A program made the translations under genes and the position numbers. This document shows, one piece after another, positions 42,805 to 52,225 of a stretch of DNA of 64,000 nt (the first letter of the stretch is position 1; each line of letters begins with the position of its first letter). Under the pieces are notes generated by a model. That model did no database searches. It worked only from the letters and a program-made list of their open reading frames with translations, and had not been told where the DNA came from. The stretch lies in NCBI GenBank assembly GCA_045538195.1, contig JAZSRA010000013.1, positions 31,167-95,166 on the forward strand, written 5' to 3'. Origin of the DNA: SVTX01 sp045538195. Lineage in GTDB: Bacteria > Bacillota > Clostridia > Oscillospirales > CAG-272.

Positions 42805-43857
42805 TTACATTACGGGAGAGTTCTTTTCAAGGCCCTCTGCATTTATGTCGATCTTGACTCCCGTCAGCTTAACTGCCAGACGAACGTTTTGTCCCTTGCC
42901 TCCGATAGCAAGAGAGAGCTGATCGGGAGCAACGGTTACGCGGCACATTCTCTCGCTCTCCATCTCTGCGGATATTACAGTTGCGGGAGAGAGCGCACTT
43001 GCGACGTACTCCTCAATATCCTCGCTGTACTTAATAAGCTGGATCTTTTCGCCGCAAAGCTCGTCAAGAATACTCTCGATTCTCATTCCGTGAGTACCGA
43101 TACAAGCGCCGACCGCGTCAACGCTCTCGTCTCTCGAGTATACCGCTACCTTGGTGGTAGAGCCTGCGTCACGGGCAACGCCCTTGATTACTACGATGCC
43201 ATCCGCGATCTCGGGGATCTCAAGCTCAAACATACGTCTGATAAATCCGGGGTGTACTCTGGAAAGGGTTACGATAGGACCGCGAAGCTCCTTGTTTACT
43301 TCCTGAATAAATACCTTTATCTTGTCTCCGACCTCAAAATATTCGCCGGGGATCTGCTCGTTTTTAAGCAGCGTAGCGTAGCCTGTTCCGGTATCAAGAA
43401 GGACGTTTCCTGTCTCATAATCGATCTTCTGAACGGTGGCGGTAATGATCTCCTCGCGCTTGGACTCGTAAGCCTCCTGCATAGCTCTATGCTCGCCCTC
43501 TCTGATACCCTGAATGATAACAGACTTTGCCGCAGCGGCGCTGAGACGGCGGAAGTTTTTGGTCTTGACCTCGAACTCAACGGTGCCGCCGAGAACGTTT
43601 CTCTTGCTTATCGCCTTTGCATCTGCCAGAGAGATCTGGATGGAGGGATCCTCAACCACCTCAACGACCTCCTTCTGCTGGTAGACTTTAACGTCTTCCT
43701 TGGCAGGGTCGATGTTAACTCTGACGTTTGTGTTGTTTCCGTATTCCTTTTTAAACGCGGATACAAGCGCCGCCTCGATCTTTTCGATCATGTAAGCCTG
43801 GGGGATACCCTTTTCCGCTTCAAGAAGTCGAAGCGCTGCAAAAAACTCTTTGTTCAT
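42805..43857 (-). CDS. nusA: Transcription termination/antitermination factor NusA
   Basis: The 350 residues contain the NusA N-terminal domain (NKEFFAALRLLEAEKGIPQAYMIEKIEAAL), an S1 domain (about 130-195) and the tandem KH module with GACIGTHGMRIESILDELCGEKIQLI and LAIGGKGQNVRLA. It binds RNA polymerase and nascent RNA. Length is normal for Firmicutes, which lack the C-terminal acidic repeats. Confidence 0.96.
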   Translation of the reverse strand: MNKEFFAALRLLEAEKGIPQAYMIEKIEAALVSAFKKEYGNNTNVRVNIDPAKEDVKVYQQKEVVEVVEDPSIQISLADAKAISKRNVLGGTVEFEVKTKNFRRLSAAAAKSVIIQGIREGEHRAMQEAYESKREEIITATVQKIDYETGNVLLDTGTGYATLLKNEQIPGEYFEVGDKIKVFIQEVNKELRGPIVTLSRVHPGFIRRMFELEIPEIADGIVVIKGVARDAGSTTKVAVYSRDESVDAVGACIGTHGMRIESILDELCGEKIQLIKYSEDIEEYVASALSPATVISAEMESERMCRVTVAPDQLSLAIGGKGQNVRLAVKLTGVKIDINAEGLEKNSPVM

Positions 43858-43897
43858 TGATCAATATATCCTTTCAATCATTTAAGAAACTAAAAAA

Positions 43898-44380
43898 TTA
43901 CGAATTTCCGAAATCAAAATACGTAGCGATCTTTGCGATCTCCTCGGGCTTGAATGCCGTCTTTTCCCCGCCGATCTCAACAACGATATTTCCGTCGTCG
44001 TCATAGCCGCAAAGTACTCCGCGAAAAGCCTTGGATCCGTTTTTGGGTGCGTAAAGCTTGACTTCAACGTCCCAGCCCTCACAGGCGTCGATATGCTCGG
44101 GTGTCTTAAGCTCGCGCTCAATACCCGGAGAGGACACCTCAAGAATGTACGCCTCGCTTATGGGATCTGCCTCGTCGAGAACAGGATCTATGGCACGATG
44201 GAATTTCTCGCAATCCTCAATGGTGATTCCGTCCTCGTTGTCGATAGTTATTCTCAGGTATTTATCGGCTCCCTCCTTGACGAATTCCACGTCCCAAAGC
44301 CAATAACCCATCTGCTCCGCCATAGGGGCGATCAGCTCCTTAACGGTAGAAGCAATATTCTTGTTTCCGTTGTTTTTCAT
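43898..44380 (-). CDS. rimP: Ribosome maturation factor RimP
   Basis: The start is set at ATG 44380 (MKNNGNKNIASTVKEL), with GAGGAG upstream; the frame is open further without a better site. The 160 residues match RimP: LWDVEFVKEGADKYLRITIDNEDGITIEDCEKFHRAIDPVLDEADPISEAYILEVSSPGIERELKTPEH. It is first in the operon. Confidence 0.94.
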   Translation of the reverse strand: MKNNGNKNIASTVKELIAPMAEQMGYWLWDVEFVKEGADKYLRITIDNEDGITIEDCEKFHRAIDPVLDEADPISEAYILEVSSPGIERELKTPEHIDACEGWDVEVKLYAPKNGSKAFRGVLCGYDDDGNIVVEIGGEKTAFKPEEIAKIATYFDFGNS

Positions 44381-44483
44381 AAGAAATCGGACTCCTCTCT
44401 TGCCGCGGCGTTCCAAACAAAAACCGACAAAATTTAAGAGTGGATCCTTGAACCCACTCCAGCTTACGTTATACACTAATCGA

Positions 44484-44512
44484 ATTATATCACATTTTTT
44501 TCACAATTGCAA
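44484..44512 (-). promoter_or_regulatory. Promoter of the rimP-infB operon
   Basis: Minus strand: TTGCAA (44512..44507), a 17-base spacer and TATAAT (44489..44484), about 100 bases upstream of rimP. Confidence 0.75.
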
Positions 44513-44657
44513 TACTTTTTTGAAATTTTCTTCATTATTTTTTGTTTTTTGTTTAAAAGATCAGTTTTTTATTGCTCCGCACCTTTTTTATTGTGCGGTT
44601 CAATCAACTTTTATGCATATAAATTCCTTATAAATAAATAAAAATTTGCAAATAGTA

Positions 44658-44686
44658 TTTACAAAATCGGAGATGTGTGGTATAAT
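44658..44686 (+). promoter_or_regulatory. Promoter of the yybS-gdpP-rplI-dnaB operon
   Basis: TTTACA (44658-44663), a 17-base spacer and TATAAT (44681-44686). A second TATAAT nine bases later may serve as an alternative. Confidence 0.75.
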
Positions 44687-44760
44687 GTTATAATGTAGTA
44701 TTATGGAAAGTGTTTCCACACGAACCAAGTTGCTTTATTTTTCGGGAAAGGAGGAGCATT

Positions 44761-45987
44761 ATGAACATCAAGGACAGAAACGAACACGCTGTATTGAATG
44801 AAGAGAAAGATTTTGGCTACGAGGAACAAAGCTCAAACGAAACTCTACCCTTGCGGATCGCGCTTATTCTCGCGCTCACCGTTTTCTTGACCTCTCTGAC
44901 ATTCTCCTTTACCGTCGCGGGACTTACCGACGCCGCAACAGCCGCATCCTGGGCAGCCTGCGTACTTTGCGCCATAGTAATGTTTATGACCTCAAACAGA
45001 TTTTCCCAAGCGATTTGGAAAACGATAGCTCTGGCGCTGACCCTTTCTATTTTCGGTTACCCGATCATCCCCGCCCTGCTTTTCGGCAGTATAATCTCAG
45101 TGGGCGCGGTCTCGGCACTGATCTGCTCCGCAAGTAAGCGGAGAGTGCTGATCCCCATACTGCTCCCCGTAATATCCTACGCGGTATCCTTGGCGGTAAC
45201 CTCCGATCCTCTGGTCTCTTTGGCGGCTCTGATAATTTATCTGCCCGCGATCCCCTTGGGTCTTACGTCAAGACGGGGTGTGAGCATGACTTCATCGGTG
45301 CTTTCATGCTCCGCCGTCATTTTCGGAATATCGGCAGGACTTGCGGCCTTGATACTGTACGCTTACTACGGCAGTGTGTCCGTCGATGCGGCAAACGCTC
45401 TGATCGACGATTTCACAGCACTTTTCATACATTATTCCGAGCAGAGCTTTGCTCAGCTTGGTTATATTGAGTTTGACGAAGCTATGCGAAAGGCGATAAT
45501 TCTTTCGGTGGACGCATACGTAAACGCCGCCGTGGGTATCACTATGGCACTTTGCGCCTGCTCGGCTTACGCGGCGCTGAAGCTTCAGCACAATCTGTTT
45601 AAAGCCTACGGACTCGACGGATACCTCTCCCCAAAGGCAACGACCCTCACGGTCAGCGTGGCAGCCTCGGTTATCTTTGCCGTAGCTCACGTTATGTCCT
45701 TTGCCGTCGATTCTACCAATCGGATCTCAATTGCCGCAACAGTCTGCGCCAACCTGTGCATTGCCCTCGCGCCCGGACTTGCTATGATGGGTATTAAAGC
45801 CGTCAAGGCTCTGCCCCGTCGTTTGGGAGTAAAAGGCGTTCTTATCTCGATAGCGATCGTGGCGGCTGTTATCCTTCTGTTTGCCGCTTCCCCACTGCTT
45901 TTGCCTCTGGTCGGCGCCATATACGTTATAATGGGAGCTATTGACCTGTGGGCAAAGGACTTTTACGGAAAAGGAGAAAGTCAATGA
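44761..45987 (+). CDS. YybS-family membrane protein (DUF2232)
   Basis: The start is set at ATG 44761 (MNIKDRNEHAV), with AAAGGAGG upstream. The 408-residue protein has about eight hydrophobic segments and no catalytic motif. Position directly before gdpP, rplI and dnaB is that of yybS in Bacillus subtilis, which belongs to DUF2232. Its stop overlaps the gdpP start by four bases (ATGA), so a function linked to GdpP or the membrane is possible. Function unknown. Confidence 0.75.
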   Translation: MNIKDRNEHAVLNEEKDFGYEEQSSNETLPLRIALILALTVFLTSLTFSFTVAGLTDAATAASWAACVLCAIVMFMTSNRFSQAIWKTIALALTLSIFGYPIIPALLFGSIISVGAVSALICSASKRRVLIPILLPVISYAVSLAVTSDPLVSLAALIIYLPAIPLGLTSRRGVSMTSSVLSCSAVIFGISAGLAALILYAYYGSVSVDAANALIDDFTALFIHYSEQSFAQLGYIEFDEAMRKAIILSVDAYVNAAVGITMALCACSAYAALKLQHNLFKAYGLDGYLSPKATTLTVSVAASVIFAVAHVMSFAVDSTNRISIAATVCANLCIALAPGLAMMGIKAVKALPRRLGVKGVLISIAIVAAVILLFAASPLLLPLVGAIYVIMGAIDLWAKDFYGKGESQ

Positions 45988-48170
45988 GTATCAAGTCCCC
46001 TTCACGCAATAAAAACACCGCTCAGAACCGCCGCATGTCGAGATTCAGCGTCGATCTTACCTTTCCCATGATCTTCTGTGTTGCCGAGGCAATACTGCTT
46101 TTCGGACTTCTGGTAGTTTTTGAACAGGTTTTCCATTTTGAGCAGAACGAGAACGCGTTATTGACGGTGCTTTCCGCGTTTTTCGCTATATATCTGGTAA
46201 GCGCTGGATTCGTGTGCGTATTCTATCTTGTCAAACATCTCAGGGCGAAAAAGGCGCGAGAGGAAGCCAGACAGATCGAGACCGAGATATACGATATGTT
46301 CCGCTATATCATAGATTTTCCCTACGCGATCATCGACCGCGACGGAAAGGTCAAGGTAATGAACGGCGCGCTGCAGGACATTCTCGGATACAAAAAAGCG
46401 GTCAGCGGAATTTCTCTCTCAACCTTCTGCTCGGTTCCTATGCAGGTAATAGCCGCTAACGCAAAAAATAAAAGCTCCTATATTAACGAAACCATATATG
46501 ATCTTCCCGGCGACTCGGCTATAGAGCAGATCGCCGTCACCCGTCTTTCCGACGGCAGAAGATACGAGGTAGTTCCCTACGTCTTCAAGGTCAGAGGCGA
46601 AAACTATTTCTTCGCGGTGTTCAAGGACACCGAGGAATACCTGTCCGTTCTCGAAAGAGAGGAGAGCGAGGGAACGGTAGTTGCATACATTATTCTCGAC
46701 AACCTGCGTGAGCTTACTCAGTACGTAAGAGCCGATTACCGTCTCGCTTCCACCGAAGCAGAAAACATAATCAAATCCTGGGTGGAGGAAATGAACGGAT
46801 TTATCCGCGAATACGAAAACGACAAGTACGTTGCCGTATTTGCCAAAAATGAGCTTGACAAGCAGATGCTCCGAGATTTTGACATTCAAAGAAAGATAAT
46901 GTCTCTTAAAATCGGAGACAACAGCTTCCCCGTTACCGTTTCCATGGGAATAGCGTCTATACAAGGCACTCTCAAGGAAAAGGAAAAGGCAGCGTACGAC
47001 GCATTAAACATCGCCATTCAGCGAGGCGGAAATCAAGTAGCTATAAGACGCGAGGACGGAGGCGGATACGCCTTCTTCGGCGGCACCCACAAGACTATGG
47101 AGAACAATACCTCTATCGTATCCAGAGTCAGCGGCGAGATACTTGAAAAGCAGATCGCAGAGGCGTCGGGAGTACTTATCATGGGACACGCAAACCCCGA
47201 CTTCGATTCTATCGGCTCTTGCGTAGGTATAGCAAGATTCGCCATGTCGGTCATAGACCGCACTCACTCCGACAAGGATCCCGCCGACCGCCCCAAGGTA
47301 AACGTAGTCATCAACAAAAACGCAGAATCCTTCAAGACCTGCTACGCTCAGCTTCAGCCTCTCGGCTTTTACGAGAACGTATTTATAAGCGGAGAGGACG
47401 CAAGAGACCTTGTTTCGGGAGATACGGTGCTTATAATTTGCGACGTTAACAACCCCTTTATCTTTGAATCGGACGAGCTGGCAAGGTCGGTATCCAAGAT
47501 AGCCGTTCTTGATCACCACCGTCTTGCCGCCGCGCTTCCCTTCGACCCATTCCTCCAGTATATAGAAGCAACAAAATCCTCCGCCAGCGAGATCGTCGCA
47601 GAGATACTTTTCAGAAGCAGCTACGCCGATCAGCTTCACAAGGAGGAGGCTGAGGTGCTGCTCTCAGGTATTATGCTTGACACCAACAACTATACGAGAA
47701 ACGCTGGCGCTCAGACCTTTGAGATAACCCACTATCTCTACACCCGCGGCGCTCACACGGGCGTAGTACGCGAGTTCTTCAACGAAAGCCTTGACGAGCT
47801 GATGCTCACGGGCGAATTTGAATCCAAGGCACGCATCTATCGCGATTCTATCGCCATCACATGGATGGCTCTGGACCGTCCCTCCACCCCCGAAGACAGA
47901 ATAGTTGCCTCCAAGGTGGCGGACAAGCTACTTAATCTTAAAGGAGTTGAGGCATCCTTTGCTCTCGTACGCATGGACAACGACGTAGTCATCTCGGGAC
48001 GAAGCAAGGGCGGCATCAACGTCCAGCTCATTCTTGAAAGACTTAGGGGCGGCGGTCACTTTGATATTGCAGGCGCTCAGGTACGCAACTCAAGCCTTAC
48101 CAAGACCTTTGAGATGCTTAAGGACGCCATCGACGATTATTTTGAATACGATCACAAGCAAAAATCATAA
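45984..48170 (+). CDS. gdpP: Cyclic-di-AMP phosphodiesterase GdpP
   Basis: The start is ATG 45984, inside the ATGA overlap with the previous gene and with AAGGAG upstream. The 728 residues comprise two N-terminal membrane helices, a PAS-like domain (about 110-200), a degenerate GGDEF domain (about 205-375) and a DHH-DHHA1 phosphodiesterase. The last carries VLIMGHANPDFDSIGS near residue 400 and ILDHHR near 509. It degrades c-di-AMP. The order gdpP-rplI-dnaB is conserved across Firmicutes. Confidence 0.95.
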   Translation: MSIKSPSRNKNTAQNRRMSRFSVDLTFPMIFCVAEAILLFGLLVVFEQVFHFEQNENALLTVLSAFFAIYLVSAGFVCVFYLVKHLRAKKAREEARQIETEIYDMFRYIIDFPYAIIDRDGKVKVMNGALQDILGYKKAVSGISLSTFCSVPMQVIAANAKNKSSYINETIYDLPGDSAIEQIAVTRLSDGRRYEVVPYVFKVRGENYFFAVFKDTEEYLSVLEREESEGTVVAYIILDNLRELTQYVRADYRLASTEAENIIKSWVEEMNGFIREYENDKYVAVFAKNELDKQMLRDFDIQRKIMSLKIGDNSFPVTVSMGIASIQGTLKEKEKAAYDALNIAIQRGGNQVAIRREDGGGYAFFGGTHKTMENNTSIVSRVSGEILEKQIAEASGVLIMGHANPDFDSIGSCVGIARFAMSVIDRTHSDKDPADRPKVNVVINKNAESFKTCYAQLQPLGFYENVFISGEDARDLVSGDTVLIICDVNNPFIFESDELARSVSKIAVLDHHRLAAALPFDPFLQYIEATKSSASEIVAEILFRSSYADQLHKEEAEVLLSGIMLDTNNYTRNAGAQTFEITHYLYTRGAHTGVVREFFNESLDELMLTGEFESKARIYRDSIAITWMALDRPSTPEDRIVASKVADKLLNLKGVEASFALVRMDNDVVISGRSKGGINVQLILERLRGGGHFDIAGAQVRNSSLTKTFEMLKDAIDDYFEYDHKQKS

Positions 48171-48202
48171 AGCAACAAACTTATCACACAGGAGAATTTA
48201 TT

Positions 48203-48649
48203 ATGAAGGTATTACTTTTAGCTGACGTTAAGGGTCAGGGTAAAAAAGATCAGATAGTTGAGGTGTCCGACGGATACGCCCGCAATTTCCTTTTCCCAAA
48301 AAAGCTGGCTGTTGCCGCTGACGCAAAGGTCATGAGCGAGGCGAAGAGCAAGGAGGAGGCAAAGCAGTTCCGTCTTAAGGAAGAAAAGGCGGCGGCGAAG
48401 GCTCTTGCAGAGAAGATCGCAACTCTTACAGTCAAGATCACCGCTTCCTCGGGTGCTGACGGACGTCTCTACGGCTCGGTCACATCCAAGGATATTTCCG
48501 AGGCGCTTGCTACGCAGCACAAAATAGATATTGACAAGAGAAAGCTGGCACTCTCGGAGAACGTTAAGTCCTACGGCACTTACAACGTAGAGGTCAAAGT
48601 ATACCCTGAGGTTAGCGCGACCTTGAAGGTCGTCGTTACCGACAAATAA
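48203..48649 (+). CDS. rplI: Ribosomal protein bL9
   Basis: The 148-residue protein has the N-terminal bL9 motif MKVLLLADVKGQGKKDQIVEVSDGYARNFLFPKKLA, a long central helix and a C-terminal RNA-binding domain (GADGRLYGSVTSKDI). Typical length. AGGAG precedes the start. Confidence 0.97.
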   Translation: MKVLLLADVKGQGKKDQIVEVSDGYARNFLFPKKLAVAADAKVMSEAKSKEEAKQFRLKEEKAAAKALAEKIATLTVKITASSGADGRLYGSVTSKDISEALATQHKIDIDKRKLALSENVKSYGTYNVEVKVYPEVSATLKVVVTDK

Positions 48650-48699
48650 TGCAAAGACTACCTTATCAAGGAAAATTAAATTTTTAATTGGAGAAAACA

Positions 48700-50058
48700 A
48701 TGGCTGAAGATATTATCAGAAAGCTGCCCTTCTCTGCCATCGCGGAGCAGTCTCTGCTGGGGTCGATCCTTATTGATCCGCAGTCGATAAATCTTATTGC
48801 GGACACTATATCGTCGGACGACTTCTATCTCGAAGAGCATAAGCAGATATACCTTGCTATGCACGGACTTTTCGTCACTAACAGTCAGATAGATATTGTA
48901 ACTCTTATCGACGAGCTTGTCAAAAAGGGCATTTATTCAAAATCGGGCGGTGAGGAATATATAAAGGTCATCGCAGAGACCGTTCCCAACGCTCTCAACG
49001 TCAAGGACTATGCCAAGATAGTCAAGGACAAGAGTATCCTCCGTCAGCTTATCAGCATGTGCGACGAGGTATCCGACGCGGCGTATTCCGAGCAGGACGA
49101 GGTCGCGGGCATTCTGGAATCGGCGCAAAGCAAGCTCTATTCCATAACGCAGGGCCGCGAGACCAAAAATTTCCGTCACATCCGCGAAGTCCTTACCGAC
49201 GTATATGCTCATCTTAACGCTATGCGTACCGATCCCCAAGCATCGGCGGGAACGTCAACCGGCTTCCGCTCTCTTGACCGCGTGCTGGCAGGCATGGGCA
49301 ACTCCGACTTAGTTATCGTCGGAGCGCGTCCCGGTATGGGTAAGACCTCATTCTGTCTTAATATAGGAACAAACGTGGCAAAGCAGACAAAAAAAGCGGT
49401 CGCCATCTTCTCTTTGGAGATGTCGGCAGAGCAGCTTGTCAGCCGTGTTATTTCCAGCGAGGCGCTGATCGACAGCTACGCCCTCCGTACGGGTGAATTG
49501 AAGCCCGAGGAATGGGGACACATCGCTCAGGCGGCGTCAGCTCTTTCGGGATGCGATATTCTTATCGACGACACCCCCGGAATTTCGGTCACAAAGATGA
49601 AGGCAAAGCTTCGCCGTGTAGACAACCTCGGTCTTGTGGTCATAGACTACCTCCAGCTTATGCAGTCTGACAAAAAGATAGAAAACAGAACCCAAGAGGT
49701 CTCTGAGATCTCCCGTTCTCTGAAGATACTCGCAAAGGAATTGAACGTTCCCGTTATCTGTTGCTCTCAGCTCTCCCGTGGAACCGAGGCAAACACCAAC
49801 AAGCGTCCTATGATCTCTCACCTGCGTGAATCGGGATCTATCGAGCAGGACGCAGACGTTATCATCTTCCTCTACCGTGACGAATATTACAAAAACTCCG
49901 AGGGCGGCGACAGCGTTGCCCCCGACACCGAGCAGAACGTGGCGGAAATTATTATCGCGAAGAACCGTCACGGCTCTACCGACACCGTTAAGGTCGGCTG
50001 GACGGGACGCTATACCAAGTTCCGCGAGCTGGTCAATGAGTCGGATATACCCCATTAA
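48700..50058 (+). CDS. dnaB: Replicative DNA helicase DnaB
   Basis: The start is set at ATG 48700 (MAEDIIRKLP), with GGAG upstream. The 452 residues have the N-terminal domain (AEQSLLGSILIDPQSINLI), Walker A GARPGMGKTSFCLN, Walker B-like LVVIDYLQLM and the RecA-type arginine region SQLSRGTE. The hexamer unwinds DNA at the fork. B. subtilis calls the orthologue dnaC. Confidence 0.96.
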   Translation: MAEDIIRKLPFSAIAEQSLLGSILIDPQSINLIADTISSDDFYLEEHKQIYLAMHGLFVTNSQIDIVTLIDELVKKGIYSKSGGEEYIKVIAETVPNALNVKDYAKIVKDKSILRQLISMCDEVSDAAYSEQDEVAGILESAQSKLYSITQGRETKNFRHIREVLTDVYAHLNAMRTDPQASAGTSTGFRSLDRVLAGMGNSDLVIVGARPGMGKTSFCLNIGTNVAKQTKKAVAIFSLEMSAEQLVSRVISSEALIDSYALRTGELKPEEWGHIAQAASALSGCDILIDDTPGISVTKMKAKLRRVDNLGLVVIDYLQLMQSDKKIENRTQEVSEISRSLKILAKELNVPVICCSQLSRGTEANTNKRPMISHLRESGSIEQDADVIIFLYRDEYYKNSEGGDSVAPDTEQNVAEIIIAKNRHGSTDTVKVGWTGRYTKFRELVNESDIPH

Positions 50059-50103
50059 CAGTCATACGTTTATTACCATCAATTAAAGTATCGGAGATCA
50101 TTT

Positions 50104-51495
50104 ATGATCGAAAAATTACCGAGTTTTTTTAAAGATCCCCACGTTTTGGCAGGAACAAGCGAAAACGAGGGCGTGCTTGTGGCGCTTTCGGGCGGAGCGG
50201 ATTCGTCTGCTCTTTTGCATCTGCTGTGCAATCTCAGGAAAAAAAAGAGCTTTCCGCTTTACGCCGCGCACGTCAACCACAACATACGCACCGAGCTATA
50301 CGGCAACGAGGCGGCAAGGGACGAGGACTTTTGCAGAGAGCTTTGCGCGAAAATGGGCGTCGAGCTTTTCGTACACAGCGCAAACGTGCCGACAGTGGCG
50401 GAGAGCGAGGGCAAGAGCCTTGAGGCCGCCGCAAGAGACGTGCGATACGAGTTTTTCGCAAGCATTATGAAGCAGAAGGGCATCAGAATTCTCGCCACCG
50501 CGCACAACGCCGACGACAATTTTGAAACCCAACTCTTTAATCTCTGCCGCGGATGCGGCATCGAGGGAATATGCGGTATTCCCGAGACGCGGTTTCTTGA
50601 CGGCGAGGGCGAGCGTATTGCCGTACGCCCGATTTTGTCTGCCACAAAGCAAGAGATTTTTGAGCTTTGCGACGCGTGGGACATCCAATACGTCACCGAC
50701 AGCACGAATTTCGAGGACGATTGCACAAGAAACAAGCTAAGGCTAAACATAATCCCACAATTAAAAGAGATTTTCGGCACTCCCGAAAAGTCGGGCGCAA
50801 GATTGGCGACCTCCGCTAAAGAGGACTCGGACTTCATTCTTTCCGAGGCGGCTCGGTTTATGAGCGAGTGCGGCGGCGGCATCAGTCAGAGCAAGCTTTG
50901 CGCTCTTCATCCGTCGGTAGCAAAAAGAGCGATAAGGATAGGCTATGAGCGATCCTTTTCGGCAAGCCTTGAACGCGTTCACGTCGAGGACGTGCTTCGG
51001 TTCGCGTCGACCGGCAAAAACGGCTCGATCTCCCTTCCTCACGGCGCGCTCGCAGTGTTTGAGGACAGAATCCTGACCTTCCGCTCTGATGTCGTCGAGG
51101 AAAAAGCCGTGGAAAGCTACAAGATCGCTCTTTCCGAGGGATTTACCCCCATAGACGGCACGTTTTTTGCGGTCTGCGTTACGAAAAACGGATCCACGGA
51201 ACAAATCGACGAAAGCATTTATACCCCTTATGCATCCGCATACGTCAACGTCGACATAGGCGCGCTTTATGCCGCCAACCGCAAGGAAGGCGACGTTATC
51301 CTCGACGGCGGAGTCCACAAAAGGGTAAAGAAGCTTATGTGCGATAAAAAAGTGCCGAGGAGCGACAGATCCTCTCTGCCCCTAATATTGGCGGACGACG
51401 AGATCGTCTACGTCCCCCTTTGCGCCGTGTCCGATGGGATACGAGCGAAAAAAAATAACTTTGAATTGAAAATTTCAATATATAAAAAATCTTAA
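50104..51495 (+). CDS. tilS: tRNA(Ile)-lysidine synthase
   Basis: TilS makes lysidine-34 in tRNA-Ile(CAU). The 463-residue protein has the PP-loop VALSGGADSSALLHLL (near residue 29), AAHVNHNIR, ATAHNADDNFETQLFNLCRGCGIEGI and a C-terminal substrate-binding region ending near 420. The order tilS-hpt-ftsH is conserved. Confidence 0.95.
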   Translation: MIEKLPSFFKDPHVLAGTSENEGVLVALSGGADSSALLHLLCNLRKKKSFPLYAAHVNHNIRTELYGNEAARDEDFCRELCAKMGVELFVHSANVPTVAESEGKSLEAAARDVRYEFFASIMKQKGIRILATAHNADDNFETQLFNLCRGCGIEGICGIPETRFLDGEGERIAVRPILSATKQEIFELCDAWDIQYVTDSTNFEDDCTRNKLRLNIIPQLKEIFGTPEKSGARLATSAKEDSDFILSEAARFMSECGGGISQSKLCALHPSVAKRAIRIGYERSFSASLERVHVEDVLRFASTGKNGSISLPHGALAVFEDRILTFRSDVVEEKAVESYKIALSEGFTPIDGTFFAVCVTKNGSTEQIDESIYTPYASAYVNVDIGALYAANRKEGDVILDGGVHKRVKKLMCDKKVPRSDRSSLPLILADDEIVYVPLCAVSDGIRAKKNNFELKISIYKKS

Positions 51496-51520
51496 ATCCA
51501 TCAAAAACAGGAGAACAATT

Positions 51521-52069
51521 ATGCTTCAGGACATTGAAAGAATAATGGTATGCGAGGAAGATCTGGACAAAATAACCACTCGCCTCGCCGATCAGATAAA
51601 TAAGGATTACGCAGGCTCAAAAAAGCCGCTTATAATCATAACCATTCTCAAAGGCTCGCTTATTTTCGCTTCCGATCTTATGAGAAAAATAGACCTTCCC
51701 TTGGAACTTGAATTTATGAAGGTGTCGTCATACGGCGCGGGAACGAAAAACTCGGGCGAGATCAAGATACATCTTGACCTTATGAGAGAAAATCTGGAGC
51801 AGTACGATCTCCTTGTCGTTGAGGATATTATTGATAGCGGACGCACACTGTTCCGTCTGACCGAGCTTCTCAGGAACAGAAACGCGAACAGCGTAAAGAC
51901 CTGCACTCTGCTCGACAAGCCCGCTCGCCGCGAGGTCGACTTTACACCCGATTATTGCGGTCAGATAATTGAGGACGAGTTCGTCGTTGGCTACGGTCTC
52001 GATTACAACGAAAAATACAGAAATCTCCCCTTTGTGGGCGTACTCAAGAGAAGCGTTTACGAAATTTAA
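51521..52069 (+). CDS. hpt: Hypoxanthine phosphoribosyltransferase
   Basis: The 182-residue enzyme has LIIITILKGSLIFASDLMRKI, the PRPP motif LLVVEDIIDSGRTLFRLTELL, and DFTPDYCGQIIEDEFVVGYGLDYNEKYRNLPFVG. It salvages hypoxanthine and guanine. It lies between tilS and ftsH as usual. Confidence 0.96.
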   Translation: MLQDIERIMVCEEDLDKITTRLADQINKDYAGSKKPLIIITILKGSLIFASDLMRKIDLPLELEFMKVSSYGAGTKNSGEIKIHLDLMRENLEQYDLLVVEDIIDSGRTLFRLTELLRNRNANSVKTCTLLDKPARREVDFTPDYCGQIIEDEFVVGYGLDYNEKYRNLPFVGVLKRSVYEI

Positions 52070-52157
52070 AATTGCGTCAACCTTCACAATGCCGTAACAT
52101 AAAATTAACATAACGATGCTATACTCATATAGGTGAAAATTAAATTTTACATCTACA

Positions 52158-52185
52158 TTGAAAACGCCTATTCAGGGCATATAAT
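52158..52185 (+). promoter_or_regulatory. Promoter of ftsH
   Basis: TTGAAA (52158-52163), a 16-base spacer and TATAAT (52180-52185), about 40 bases upstream of the start codon. Confidence 0.7.
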
Positions 52186-52225
52186 AAATAGAGACATTCT
52201 CAAATTAACATAAACGGAGGACTAA